DNA from: Elusimicrobiales bacterium
GTDB lineage: Bacteria > Elusimicrobiota > Elusimicrobia > Elusimicrobiales > UBA9959
Direction: 5' to 3'
Assembly: GCA_028713125.1 (NCBI GenBank)
Contig: JAQTOU010000002.1
Coordinates: 330,583-394,582 of the forward strand
DNA length: 64,000 bases
The notes beneath the pieces were generated by a model. The model was not told the DNA's origin. It searched no databases and saw only the letters and a program-made list of their open reading frames with translations. Below are positions 8,719 to 17,696 of the stretch, in pieces (the stretch's first letter is position 1; every line of letters begins with the position of its first letter). The position numbers and the translations under genes were made by a program.

Positions 8719-9654
8719 ATGTTCAAGTTCAAGCGGCCGGTGGGGCTTTTTCTTTGCGGCGGCGGCGCGCTGGGCTCCTGGCAGTCCGGGGTGCTGGCGG
8801 AGCTGGTGCGCCAGGGCCTGCATTTCGACGTCGTGGCCGGCTTCAGCGTGGGCGCCCTGAACGGCGCGGCCTACTGCTACAACAAGACCGGGGAGCTGCG
8901 CCAGGTCTGGCGCGATATGAAGCCGGAGACCGTCCTGAGCCTCAAGCCCAGGTATTACAATATCCCGCTCGAACTTTACCAGCAGCACGAAGGCAGCCTC
9001 GCGAACAAGTTCAATTTCTTTTTCCAGAACCAGCTGGCCAAGCTCACTCTTTTCTCCAACAAGCAGCTTTATAATCTCCTCAACGGCTGGCTGGTGAAAA
9101 GCGGCCCGCAGTTCCCCCGCAATATAAAATTTTACGTCATCAGCCACGCGGTGGAGATGAAGCTGCCGTATATCGTGCGTTTCGACGGCTCCACCCAGAG
9201 CCATAATCTGTCTTTTACCGACGCGCTGGTGGCCAGCTGCTCCATACCGATGATCTTCCCGCCGGTTCCGGTGGAGGAGCACGGCCGCAAGCACCACCTG
9301 GTGGACGGCGGCGTGATAGGCATCGCCACTATCAATTTGAGCATCTTCGAGGGCTGCCGCACCGTGATAATGATAGGCAATTCCCGCCCGGAGGACATGG
9401 ATTTCCACGGGAAGGGGCCGATCGGTTATTTCGAGCGCAAGGCGCGCCGCATGCTGGCCCTGCACACGCAGAAGATCTACGAGTCGCGCGTATTCCTGAA
9501 TTCGGAGCCCGACGTGTACCTGATAAAGCCGCCCACCGACCTCGGCCTCAACCTGCTCGAGTTCGACGGGGCCAAGTGCGAAAAAGCTTTCGACATCGGC
9601 GAAGCCGAAGCCAAACTCTTCCTGCACAACCTGGAGCAGCCCGCTAGACCGTGA
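8719..9654 (+). CDS. Patatin-like phospholipase
   Basis: 311 residues. The N-terminal glycine-rich oxyanion loop is CGGGALGSWQSG, the nucleophile elbow is GFSVGALNG (Ser of G-x-S-x-G), and the catalytic Asp is in VDGGV around residue 195. This is a complete Ser-Asp dyad of the RssA/patatin family, which releases fatty acids from lipids. No signal peptide or transmembrane segment is visible, so it is probably cytoplasmic. The start has a tidy aagga site. Its last four bases overlap the GTG start of the TauE/SafE gene, so the two are translated together. Confidence 0.92.
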   Translation: MFKFKRPVGLFLCGGGALGSWQSGVLAELVRQGLHFDVVAGFSVGALNGAAYCYNKTGELRQVWRDMKPETVLSLKPRYYNIPLELYQQHEGSLANKFNFFFQNQLAKLTLFSNKQLYNLLNGWLVKSGPQFPRNIKFYVISHAVEMKLPYIVRFDGSTQSHNLSFTDALVASCSIPMIFPPVPVEEHGRKHHLVDGGVIGIATINLSIFEGCRTVIMIGNSRPEDMDFHGKGPIGYFERKARRMLALHTQKIYESRVFLNSEPDVYLIKPPTDLGLNLLEFDGAKCEKAFDIGEAEAKLFLHNLEQPARP

Positions 9655-10502
9655 TCGAACTGACCGCCCTTAATTTTTCCATACTCCTCTTTTTCGGGGT
9701 CTTCATCGGCTTGCTCGGCTCCGCGCTGGGCGTGGGCGGGGGGATCTTCCTCGTCCCGTTCCTGGTGCTCGCCCTGAAGATCCCCATCCACCAGGCGGTC
9801 GCTGCTTCGCTGGTCGCCATCGTGGCCACCTCGAGCGCGGTGGCCTCTGTGAACGTCGAGCGCGGGCTCGCGAACATCAGGCTGGGGATAACGCTGGAAG
9901 TCACTACAGCCCTCGGTTCGATAGCGGGCGCGCTGATAGCCAGCCGGATCCCCGGGGCGACGGTGCAGCTCCTGTTCGCCCTCATGCTTTTCCCGGTCTC
10001 GATCCTGATGTTCATGAAAGGCCGGAGCGCCCTTAAAAGAATTCCCGCCACTGCCTCCCAGCTTTCCACGGACGCCGCAACTTCCTCCTTCGATTCCGCT
10101 TTTTTCGATCCCGCGGTCGATTCCCATACTCATTACCGGGTGAGGAATATGACGCCGGCCTCCGTAATTTCTTTTTTCGCGGGCTCCCTGTCGGGGCTGC
10201 TCGGGATAGGGGGCGGCGTGGTCCAGGTCCCGGTCATGAACCTGCTGTGCGGCGTGCCTATGAAAGCGGCGGCGGCTACGAGCAACTTTATCATAGGCGT
10301 TTCGGCCGCGGCGAGCGCCTATATTTATTTCCGGCAGGGGCTCATTCCCTTTAAGCTTACTTCCGTGATAGTGGTCGGTGTGCTTCTCGGTTCTTTCCTC
10401 GGCATCTACGCGCTTTACAAGGCCAGGTCGGAAAAATTGCAGATGGTGTTTTCAGCTTTCACCCTGCTGGTGGCGGTCAGGATGCTGATGAAGGCGATAT
10501 AA
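9651..10502 (+). CDS. TauE/SafE family anion exporter
   Basis: 283 residues starting with GTG in a GTGA overlap with the patatin gene. It has about eight transmembrane segments in two homologous halves; each half opens with a GLLGSALGVGGGIFLVP-like or GLLGIGGGVVQVP motif, the hallmark of the former DUF81 family. Members export sulfite, sulfoacetate or related anions across the inner membrane. The hydrophilic insert between the halves (~125-160) is Ser/Thr/Asp-rich and somewhat long. A DUF1634 gene follows with no gap, a frequent pairing for this family. Substrate unknown. Confidence 0.9.
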   Translation: MIELTALNFSILLFFGVFIGLLGSALGVGGGIFLVPFLVLALKIPIHQAVAASLVAIVATSSAVASVNVERGLANIRLGITLEVTTALGSIAGALIASRIPGATVQLLFALMLFPVSILMFMKGRSALKRIPATASQLSTDAATSSFDSAFFDPAVDSHTHYRVRNMTPASVISFFAGSLSGLLGIGGGVVQVPVMNLLCGVPMKAAAATSNFIIGVSAAASAYIYFRQGLIPFKLTSVIVVGVLLGSFLGIYALYKARSEKLQMVFSAFTLLVAVRMLMKAI

Positions 10503-10784
10503 ATGGAAGGCTTCAGCGAAAAACATTTCGGGAAACTGATACAGCGCACCCTGCAGGGAGGGATATTCCTGAGCCTTGTCCTGCTTTTCCTGGGGATAGG
10601 TCTTTCCATGGCCGGCTCTGCCGCGGGCGGAAGCCTGCTTAAGGCCGGAGTGCTGGCCCTGTTGCTCACCCCGGCGGCCAGGGTAACTATGCTCATCTAC
10701 GGCTACTGGCGCGGCGGGGAGAGATATTTCGCCCTGGCCTCCTTCGTGGTCCTGGCCCTGCTTGCCGTATCGCTGCTGGTTTAG
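10503..10784 (+). CDS. DUF1634 small membrane protein
   Basis: 93 residues with three hydrophobic segments (about 20-40, 44-65 and 74-93) and the conserved LLTPAARV-YGYWRGGERYF block of DUF1634. Its ATG directly follows the stop codon of the TauE/SafE gene. The constant genomic pairing of these two families suggests an accessory subunit of the exporter, but no function has been shown as far as I know. Confidence 0.85.
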   Translation: MEGFSEKHFGKLIQRTLQGGIFLSLVLLFLGIGLSMAGSAAGGSLLKAGVLALLLTPAARVTMLIYGYWRGGERYFALASFVVLALLAVSLLV

Positions 10785-10798
10785 GTAGCATATTAATT

Positions 10799-12046
10799 AT
10801 GAAAGCTCTCCTGCTTCTCTCGATGCTCTTCTGCGGGCCGGCCTCGGCGCAGCCGCCGTCCATACCCGCCGCCTCCTCAGCGGACGACGACGGCCTCGGC
10901 CCAGCGCTGGTGGACCTGCGCGCCTCCACCCGGCCCTTCACCCTTAGCCCCGGCGCCGACGAGCGCTACGATATCGGGATAGCCCTCATGTACCGGCTAG
11001 AGTTCGACAAGGCCGAGGCCAAGTTCCGCGAAGTGACCGTCCTGGATCCCGCGAGCCCGGCCGGTTACTGCGCGCTGGCCGCCCTTTCCTGGTGGCGCTA
11101 CTCGCAGAATTTCGACATGCAGACCGCCCTCAAGGACGTGGAGAAAGAGTTCCTTTTTAATTCTGACAAGGTCATAGAGCTTTCTAAAAAGATGATCGAC
11201 GAGGGGCGCGACCTGGACCAGGCCTATTTTTTCATGGGCAGTGCCTACGGGCTGCAGGGCCGTTGGTACGCGGTGCAGCGCAGCTGGTTCAAGGCCTACA
11301 GCCGGGGCAAGAAAGCCCGCAGGTTCCTGAAAAAGTGCGTCGAGACCAACCCGGCCATTTACGACGCTTATCTGGGGCTCGGGATCTTCGACTATTACGC
11401 GGCCACTTTGCCGGGCGCGCTCGGTTTCGCCGCCCACCTGTTCGCCGGCGGGGACAGGGTTCGGGGCATGGAATATGTGAAGATCGCCCGCGACAAGGGC
11501 CGCTTCTTCAAACTGGAAGCGCGCATTTTCCTCATAGAAATATATTCCCGGCATGAGCGCGACTTCAAGGCCGCTTTTGCCGAATGCGAGGCCCTGCGCG
11601 CGCAGGACCAGACGAACATGCTTTTCCGCCTCGCCGAGCTGATGACGCATGTGCAGGCGCAGGACTGGCAGGGCGCCCTCGCCAAAGCCGAAAGTTTCCT
11701 CGGGGCCTGGCAGGTGAACCCGCAGCGCGGGCTCGAGCAGCAGCTGGCCTCGGTCTACCTTGCCGCCGGAGATGCGCTGATAGGCCTGAAACGCTACGGG
11801 GACGCAATAATCTGGCTGTCCGGGGGTATAGAGAAGACCGGTTTCCCGGAGAAAGGCTGGGTAACTTACTGCTACCTGCGGCGGGCCCAGGCGCTGGATC
11901 TTGCCGGGCTCCGCGAGACGGCGCTGGCGGATTACAGGATAGCGCTCGACCGCCAGAATTTCTGGGACTCAAAAAAATACGCGAAGGCCGGCATAAAAAA
12001 GCCTTTGCCCTACCAGGAAGTCATGCTGCAGATGACCCAGGACTAG
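10799..12046 (+). CDS. Secreted TPR-like repeat protein, function unknown
   Basis: 415 residues with a Sec signal peptide (MKALLLLSMLFCGPASA, cut before QPPS). The rest is helical with tetratricopeptide-like repeats, for example YDIGIALMYRLEFDKAEAKFREVTVLDPASPAGY at ~58 and the block DAYLGLGIFDYYAATLPGAL. It should therefore sit in the periplasm and bind other proteins. It begins 14 bases after the DUF1634 gene and lies 42 bases before the nucleotidyltransferase. The shared transcription unit may be accidental. No specific family recognised. Confidence 0.85.
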   Translation: MKALLLLSMLFCGPASAQPPSIPAASSADDDGLGPALVDLRASTRPFTLSPGADERYDIGIALMYRLEFDKAEAKFREVTVLDPASPAGYCALAALSWWRYSQNFDMQTALKDVEKEFLFNSDKVIELSKKMIDEGRDLDQAYFFMGSAYGLQGRWYAVQRSWFKAYSRGKKARRFLKKCVETNPAIYDAYLGLGIFDYYAATLPGALGFAAHLFAGGDRVRGMEYVKIARDKGRFFKLEARIFLIEIYSRHERDFKAAFAECEALRAQDQTNMLFRLAELMTHVQAQDWQGALAKAESFLGAWQVNPQRGLEQQLASVYLAAGDALIGLKRYGDAIIWLSGGIEKTGFPEKGWVTYCYLRRAQALDLAGLRETALADYRIALDRQNFWDSKKYAKAGIKKPLPYQEVMLQMTQD

Positions 12047-12088
12047 GGCGAGGGGTCCGGCATCGGATATCCCGTTCAGGAGGGGCTT

Positions 12089-13108
12089 ATGAAAAAAATA
12101 GAATTTACCGCTGTGGTTCCGGTGGCGGGGACGGGGACGCGCCTGCGCCCGCACACTTATACCTATCCCAAGGTGATGCTGACCGTGGGCGACAAGCCCA
12201 TCATAGGCCATATCCTGGACGAGCTTTCCGCGGCCGGCATAAAGAAGATCTGCCTGGTCACCGGCTACCTCGGCGACAAGATCAAGCATTACGTCGGGAA
12301 TAACTACAAGCGCCTTGACGTCAGCTATGTGGAGCAGACCGAGCAGAAGGGCCTGGGCCACGCGATCTGGCTTACCCGGCGCTGCGTGACCGGCCCGGTG
12401 CTGGTGATGCTTGGCGATACCATATTGGACGCCGACCTTTCCAAGTTCATGGCCCCCGGCGATGACTGCCTCGCTGTCAAGGAAGTGAAGGACCCCCGCC
12501 GCTTCGGCGTGGTGGAAACCAAAGGCGGTTATATTTCGGCGATGGTCGAGAAGCCTGAAAAGCCGAAGACGAACCTGGCCATAGTCGGCATCTATTCTTT
12601 CCACAATTCTTCGCAGCTCTACAACAGCCTGCAGCGGCTGGTGGATTCCGGCCGGACCACCAGGGGCGAGATCCAGTTTACCGACGCGATGGCGCTGATG
12701 GTGAAAGAGGGGCACCGGATAAAGCCCGTGGCGATAGAAGGCTGGTACGATTGCGGCAAGCCGGAGACCCTGCTTGAGACCAACCGGCACATCCTGGATA
12801 AAAAGAAGTTTTTCCCGAAGGCGAAAAATTCCCTGATAATCCCGCCGGTCTATATTTCCCCGACGGCTAAAGTCGAGAATTCGATAGTGGGGCCTTACGC
12901 CTCAATAGGGGACGGGGCGCGGATAGACTCGGCTATAATCTCTGACTCGATAGTGAACGAGAACGCTTTTATCATCAATATGAACCTGAGCGGTTCGCTC
13001 GTCGGCCCCAGCGCCACCGTAGTGGGTCGGAAGGACCAGCTGAACGTGGGCGAGAACTCCGAGATCAGGTTCGATAAAAATATCTGCGAACCGGATATTA
13101 AGGAGTAA
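12089..13108 (+). CDS. Sugar-1-phosphate nucleotidyltransferase with C-terminal beta-helix
   Basis: 339 residues. The N-terminus holds the nucleotide-binding signature VPVAGTGTRLRPHT...PK of RmlA/GalU-type enzymes. Later blocks LVMLGDTILDADL and GWYDCGKPETLLETN fit the sugar- and metal-binding regions. The last ~80 residues (VYISPTAKVENSIVGPYASIGDGARI...) are left-handed beta-helix hexapeptide repeats. Such enzymes make dTDP-glucose, UDP-sugars or GDP-sugars for surface polysaccharides; the base and sugar cannot be fixed from sequence. Strong ribosome site (aggagg) before the ATG. It converges with the histidine kinase gene, 20 bases away. Confidence 0.9.
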   Translation: MKKIEFTAVVPVAGTGTRLRPHTYTYPKVMLTVGDKPIIGHILDELSAAGIKKICLVTGYLGDKIKHYVGNNYKRLDVSYVEQTEQKGLGHAIWLTRRCVTGPVLVMLGDTILDADLSKFMAPGDDCLAVKEVKDPRRFGVVETKGGYISAMVEKPEKPKTNLAIVGIYSFHNSSQLYNSLQRLVDSGRTTRGEIQFTDAMALMVKEGHRIKPVAIEGWYDCGKPETLLETNRHILDKKKFFPKAKNSLIIPPVYISPTAKVENSIVGPYASIGDGARIDSAIISDSIVNENAFIINMNLSGSLVGPSATVVGRKDQLNVGENSEIRFDKNICEPDIKE

Positions 13109-13128
13109 GGCGCGGGCTTTAACCCGGA

Positions 13129-15474
13129 TTATTCCGTCCCCGGCTTTATTTCCGCCTGAGGCAGAGTGAAGTAGAAGGTCGTGCCTTTGCCCACCTCGCT
13201 CTCCGCCCAGATCCTGCCGTTGTGAAGTTTCAGGAAATCGTTAACGATAACCAGGCCGAGGCCCACCCCTTCCATTGAGCGGCGCGAGTCCAGCTGCACG
13301 AATTTCTGAAAGAGCTTGCTCAGGTCCTCTTTAGGGATGCCGTGCCCGGTGTCCCTCACCCCTACAAGCACGTTCCCGTCCCGCTCCGGAGAGGGCGAGG
13401 CCGCCACGACCACGGACCCGCCTTCCGGCGTGGCCTTTATCGCGTTCGAAATAAGGTTGGTAAGCACCTGCACTATGCGGGGCGGGTCGGCCAGGGCGCA
13501 CAGGTCTTCGGCGGGGGGCCGCAGCGTGAGCGTTATCCCTTTCGTCCTGGCCCACGGCGTCAGCCCCTCCACAGCCTCCGTCATGATGCCGGATAAAAGC
13601 GCGGGGACCGGGTGCACGTCCATCTTGCCGGACTGGAGCTTTGAGAAATCCAGTATGCCGCGTATCATCTGGCTGAGGCGGTGGCTGTTCCTGATGCTGA
13701 TGTCCAGGAACTTGGTCTCCATAGGGTCCAGCTTTTTCGAGGAGGCCTCGGTGAGCATCTCGAGGGCCGAGGTGATGGAGGAGAGCGGCGACTGCAGGTC
13801 GTGGGTGATGCGGGAGAGGAACTCCTCCTGCATCCGCTGGGCCTCTTTATACTTCGTTATCTCCGGCATAGTGCTTAATTCTCCGACCACGCGGCCTTCG
13901 GCGTCCACCAGCATCGCGACGGAGCGCCGCATCGTCCGCCCCATGCTCTCGTCCCCCTGCACCTCCACCTCGCCGGAAATTATCTTTCCGCCGGAAAGGT
14001 CCATATCCTTTGAGAGGGTCAGGATATGCTCCCCCGGGCGGAGCTGCTCGCTTATATGCTTGCCCACGGCGTCCGCGAATTTCGTGCCGGCTATTTCCTC
14101 GGCGGCCGGGTTCATCATCAGGATCTTGCCGTCCTTGTCGACGATGACCTTGCCGTCCGCCACCCTGGACAGGACGTGTTCGGTGCGCGACCGCGTGTTC
14201 AGGGCCGCCTCTTTTTCCGCCGCCAGTGCCCTGGTGGATTCCGCTATCTGCTGCTCCATGGACTCGCGGAGCGACTTGATAGCGTCCTCGTAAGCGCGGG
14301 CGCGGTCCCTGGGATCTTTCACCGCCGATTCCACCAGCCCCTTGAGAATGCCGCCGAAACTCATGTTCGCCAGCAGGCTTTCCTGGGGCTTGCCGCCGCC
14401 GGGGCCTTCGGCCTCTTTTCCGCCGCCCGGGCCTTCCGCGGCTTTGCCGCCTCCGGGACCTTTACCGGGACCGCCGCCGGGTCCGGGCCCGAACATGGCA
14501 TCGGGGCCGGATTTCGCGCTCTCCGGTTCGGCGGTTTTTGCTCCGCCCTGCCCGCCGCCGGCCGCGGTCACCGGCCCGAACATCGAATCCGCATCTATCC
14601 TGACGGGCGGCGGCCGGTGCGCGTCCTTCGGCTCCTGGGCGGGCCTTGCCGGGGCCGGCCTGGGCTGCTGCACAGGCGCGGCTGCCTGCGGCCTTGCGGC
14701 CGCCGGCCTGGGCTGCTGGACCGGGGCCGCTGCCTGGGGTGCCGGGGCCGGCCTGGGCTGCTGGACAGGCGCTATATTCTGCGGCGCCCTTGCCGGGGCC
14801 GGCCTGGGCTGCTGCGGGGGCGCTGCCGACGGCCTGGCCTGGGGGCGGACCTGCAGTTCGGGAAAGATCTCCGGGACCGGCCTCTGGGCCGCCGGCCTCG
14901 CCGCCGGCTTGGCGGCAGGCGCCGCTTCGGGAGCGCCGCGGTATGGCTGAGCCTGGGGTCCGTAGCCGCCTTCCTTAACGTAATGCACGGCTTCCGGCCT
15001 GATATTAGTTACGCCTTTTCCGGCGAAAAATTCCTCCATGTAACCCGCGGGCCGGTTTTTGGCCTGGGCGGCAAGGAACTCGCACAGGGCGCCGATCTCG
15101 AAGGACTGCACCCCGTCCACGAAGGTCAGCCCCTGGATGCGGTGCGCCTTGAAAAAAGCGTTGAGGTTCTGGGATTCCTGGGTGACGGCGGGAACGGCGG
15201 TGTCGTTGAAAAGCCAGCTGTCGTTCGCGAAAGTAAGCGTTATCGAGGTTTCTTTTTTAGCGTCGAAAAGCATGCCCAGGAGCACGCCGCTCTTGCGCAG
15301 CGACTCTAGCACCACGGGGTGGCTCAGGGTATAAAGCGCGGTGTTCTTTATGGCCTTGGCCAGCCCCCCCAGGAACTCGGAGCAGAGCTCCGGGTAGGAG
15401 AGCGCGTATCTCTCGCTTCCCGGCGTATAGGGTTCATTGCCTTCCCCTGCGGTTTCCTGATTTAGCGGTATCAT
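13129..15474 (-). CDS. PAS sensor histidine kinase with Pro/Ala-rich linker
   Basis: About 781 residues from the ATG at 15474, preferred because tggggtg precedes it; a GTG at 15483 overlaps the previous stop. Order: an unrecognised globular domain (~1-165), a long Pro/Ala/Gly-rich low-complexity linker (~175-390) with repeated APVQQPRPAP-like units, a coiled helix, a PAS domain (~435-540), HisKA with the phospho-acceptor in RITHDLQSPL, and a HATPase domain (DTGHGIPKEDL, GVGLGLVIV). There is no transmembrane segment, so it is cytoplasmic. It directly follows, and probably overlaps, the REC-GspE ATPase gene, which suggests that the REC domain of that ATPase is its phosphorylation target. Confidence 0.92.
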   Translation of the reverse strand: MIPLNQETAGEGNEPYTPGSERYALSYPELCSEFLGGLAKAIKNTALYTLSHPVVLESLRKSGVLLGMLFDAKKETSITLTFANDSWLFNDTAVPAVTQESQNLNAFFKAHRIQGLTFVDGVQSFEIGALCEFLAAQAKNRPAGYMEEFFAGKGVTNIRPEAVHYVKEGGYGPQAQPYRGAPEAAPAAKPAARPAAQRPVPEIFPELQVRPQARPSAAPPQQPRPAPARAPQNIAPVQQPRPAPAPQAAAPVQQPRPAAARPQAAAPVQQPRPAPARPAQEPKDAHRPPPVRIDADSMFGPVTAAGGGQGGAKTAEPESAKSGPDAMFGPGPGGGPGKGPGGGKAAEGPGGGKEAEGPGGGKPQESLLANMSFGGILKGLVESAVKDPRDRARAYEDAIKSLRESMEQQIAESTRALAAEKEAALNTRSRTEHVLSRVADGKVIVDKDGKILMMNPAAEEIAGTKFADAVGKHISEQLRPGEHILTLSKDMDLSGGKIISGEVEVQGDESMGRTMRRSVAMLVDAEGRVVGELSTMPEITKYKEAQRMQEEFLSRITHDLQSPLSSITSALEMLTEASSKKLDPMETKFLDISIRNSHRLSQMIRGILDFSKLQSGKMDVHPVPALLSGIMTEAVEGLTPWARTKGITLTLRPPAEDLCALADPPRIVQVLTNLISNAIKATPEGGSVVVAASPSPERDGNVLVGVRDTGHGIPKEDLSKLFQKFVQLDSRRSMEGVGLGLVIVNDFLKLHNGRIWAESEVGKGTTFYFTLPQAEIKPGTE

Positions 15475-15479
15475 ATAGA

Positions 15480-17555
15480 TCACCCCATCATTATCTTGAA
15501 AGCTTCTGACAGAGAGGTCTGCCCCTGCCTTACGGCCTCGAGGGCGGACTGGCGCAGCGAGGTCATTCCTTCCTTGACGGCCAGTTCCGTAAGCAGGTCC
15601 ACATTATTGCTGGTGGTGATCAGCTGGCGCATCGCCGAGGTTTCCACCGGCATCACTTCAAAAACGGCCCTTCGGCCGGAATAGCCCCCGCTGCAGGAAT
15701 GGCAGCCCACGGGGTGATAGACTGTTTTTAGCAGCTCTATCTCTTTCGGATTCAGGAATTTTTTATCTTCGGCGGTAAGAGCGCCGGGCGCCCGGCACTG
15801 GGTGCAGAGCGTGCGCACCAGGCGCTGGGCTATGACCATTTTCACGCTGGCGGCCACCAGGTAGGGGGCCACGCCCATATGGGTGAGGCGGACTATGGTA
15901 GCCGGCGCGCTGTTCGTGTGCAGGGTGGAAAACACAAGGTGGCCGGTGATGGAGGCCTTTATCGCTATCTCGGCGGTCTCTACGTCGCGGATCTCTCCGA
16001 CCAGCATGATGTCGGGGTCCTGCCGCAGGAAAGCCCTGAGGGTGGATTCGAAAGTCAGTCCGATGGACGACAATATTTTTACCTGGTTCACGTTCGGAAC
16101 TTCGTACTCCACCGGGTCTTCCGCCGTCATTATATTAACGTCCGGCCGGTTCAGCACGTTGATCATCGTATAAAGCGTCGTTGTCTTTCCGCTGCCGGTG
16201 GGCCCCGTCACCAGCACCAGCCCGTTGGAGCCTTTAAGCGAGCCCTGCACGGCTTTAAGCTCGCGCGGCGTCAGGGCGAGCTGCGAAAGGCTGCTGTTAA
16301 GCTTGCTCTGGCCCAGTATGCGCATCACTATCTTCTCGCCTTTTATGCAGGGCAGGGTGCTGACCCTGAATTCGATCTTGTTCCCTTTTATCATCACGCG
16401 GAACTGGCCGTCCTGCGGCAGGCGCCTCTCGGTTATCACCAGGCTGCTCATGATCTTTATGCGGGCCGTCAGGCGCGGATGGATGGAAATGGGGAGGGTG
16501 GTCAGCTGCTTCAGCACGCCGTCCACGCGGGCCCTTACCAGAACCCGGTCCTCGAACGGCTCGATATGGATATCCGAAGCGCGCATTTCCACGGCCGCCA
16601 TAAGTATTTTATTCACGCGCTGGATAAGGGGGGAATCGCTCGCGAGGTTCTCAAGGCCCAGTGCGCTCTGCGGCTCTTCTTTGCGCGGGGCGCCGCTTTC
16701 AAGCATTTCCAGGTCCTGGTCGCCGGCCCCGGACAACATGTCTATTTCCGGGACTTCGGACTCCGGCTCGGGCGCGGGTTCGGGCATGACCTCGATCTCC
16801 GCCTCAGGCGCGGCTTCCGGGGCGGGCGCAGGTTCGGGTGCCGGCTCGGGAAGCGGCTCCGTTTCAGGGGGCAGCTGGGCTTCTGGCGGCAGTTCTACCG
16901 GAACTGCCTGAACAGGCGCGGGAGCGCGCTGGGGCATCTGCGGCGCCGGTTCGGGCTCATAAGCCGCATGCGGCTCCGGAGCGGCCATCTCGAACCTTTC
17001 TATTTCCAGCGAAACTGGTTCCGGGGCGCCGCTGGCCGGGGCAGGCCTGGGTTCCGGCCTGGGCGCGGGCCTGCTTTCGGGGACCGGGGGGCGCTTCACT
17101 TCGAAGATCCTGGCTATGCTCTCGAGCAGCTTGGCGTTCGATACCGGCTTCTCGAGAAAATCGGAAATATCCATGTTCAGGGTGCGCAGGTGCTGCCTGT
17201 TGGTGGCGCCGGTGAACATTATTATGCGGAGGCTGTGGGTTTCATAGTTGCTGCGCACTTCCTGTATAAGTTCATACCCGTTCATCTTGGGCATGTTAAA
17301 ATCTACCAGGATCAAGTCAGGCATGGATTTGGAGAGAACGGCAAGGGCTTCTTCGCCGTTGCCGGCTTCCAGGACCTTATAATGGTTAACGGTCAGGAGA
17401 TGCTTGACCAGCTCCCGGTAATCCTTGTTATCGTCGACGACCAGCACGGTCCTGGACGCCGGCGCCTGGCGCTGGCCGGGCTTTCCCGCGGCCTGTGCCG
17501 TCCTGGATGCCGGGTTCATCCCCGCCCCCGGATTATTCTGAGTGAACGTTTCCAT
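15480..17555 (-). CDS. Response-regulator receiver / GspE-PilB type ATPase fusion
   Basis: About 691 residues from the ATG at 17555, chosen because gagg lies eight bases upstream; a GTG two codons earlier has poorer spacing. Residues ~35-155 are a REC domain (VLVVDDNKDYRE, phospho-Asp in LILVDFNMPKMNGYE). An Ala/Pro/Glu-rich linker runs to ~290. The rest is a type II secretion/type IV pilus extension ATPase: Walker A GPTGSGKTTT, Walker B region IMLVGEIRDVETAE, and a tetracysteine zinc motif (CTQC...CHSC). The usual N-terminal MshEN-like domain is absent and the receiver stands in its place. It should power pilus or pseudopilus assembly under phosphorylation control. The kinase gene follows immediately. 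Confidence 0.93.
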   Translation of the reverse strand: METFTQNNPGAGMNPASRTAQAAGKPGQRQAPASRTVLVVDDNKDYRELVKHLLTVNHYKVLEAGNGEEALAVLSKSMPDLILVDFNMPKMNGYELIQEVRSNYETHSLRIIMFTGATNRQHLRTLNMDISDFLEKPVSNAKLLESIARIFEVKRPPVPESRPAPRPEPRPAPASGAPEPVSLEIERFEMAAPEPHAAYEPEPAPQMPQRAPAPVQAVPVELPPEAQLPPETEPLPEPAPEPAPAPEAAPEAEIEVMPEPAPEPESEVPEIDMLSGAGDQDLEMLESGAPRKEEPQSALGLENLASDSPLIQRVNKILMAAVEMRASDIHIEPFEDRVLVRARVDGVLKQLTTLPISIHPRLTARIKIMSSLVITERRLPQDGQFRVMIKGNKIEFRVSTLPCIKGEKIVMRILGQSKLNSSLSQLALTPRELKAVQGSLKGSNGLVLVTGPTGSGKTTTLYTMINVLNRPDVNIMTAEDPVEYEVPNVNQVKILSSIGLTFESTLRAFLRQDPDIMLVGEIRDVETAEIAIKASITGHLVFSTLHTNSAPATIVRLTHMGVAPYLVAASVKMVIAQRLVRTLCTQCRAPGALTAEDKKFLNPKEIELLKTVYHPVGCHSCSGGYSGRRAVFEVMPVETSAMRQLITTSNNVDLLTELAVKEGMTSLRQSALEAVRQGQTSLSEAFKIMMG

Positions 17556-17611
17556 AACCACGCCCTCGTATTGCGCCGCTCATTTTTACGCTGGCTCCCT
17601 GCTGCATAAAT

Positions 17612-17640
17612 AGTATACAGGCAGGGTCCGCTTTTTACAA
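17612..17640 (-). promoter_or_regulatory. Sigma70 promoter of the REC-GspE / kinase operon
   Basis: On the minus strand TTGTAA (17635-17640) and TATACT (17612-17617) are separated by exactly 17 bases, about 57 bases before the chosen start codon. Confidence 0.7.
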
Positions 17641-17696
17641 TTGGCGGATTCCCTTTTCTGCTGACTTTTATCCACTAGTCGGCTTACAATGGGGGC

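Noticed and set aside
13690-15309. Plus-strand frames rich in Pro/Gly/Ala opposite the GspE-linked kinase
   Set aside because: They mirror the Pro/Ala-rich linker of the kinase in complement and have no ribosome site or motif.
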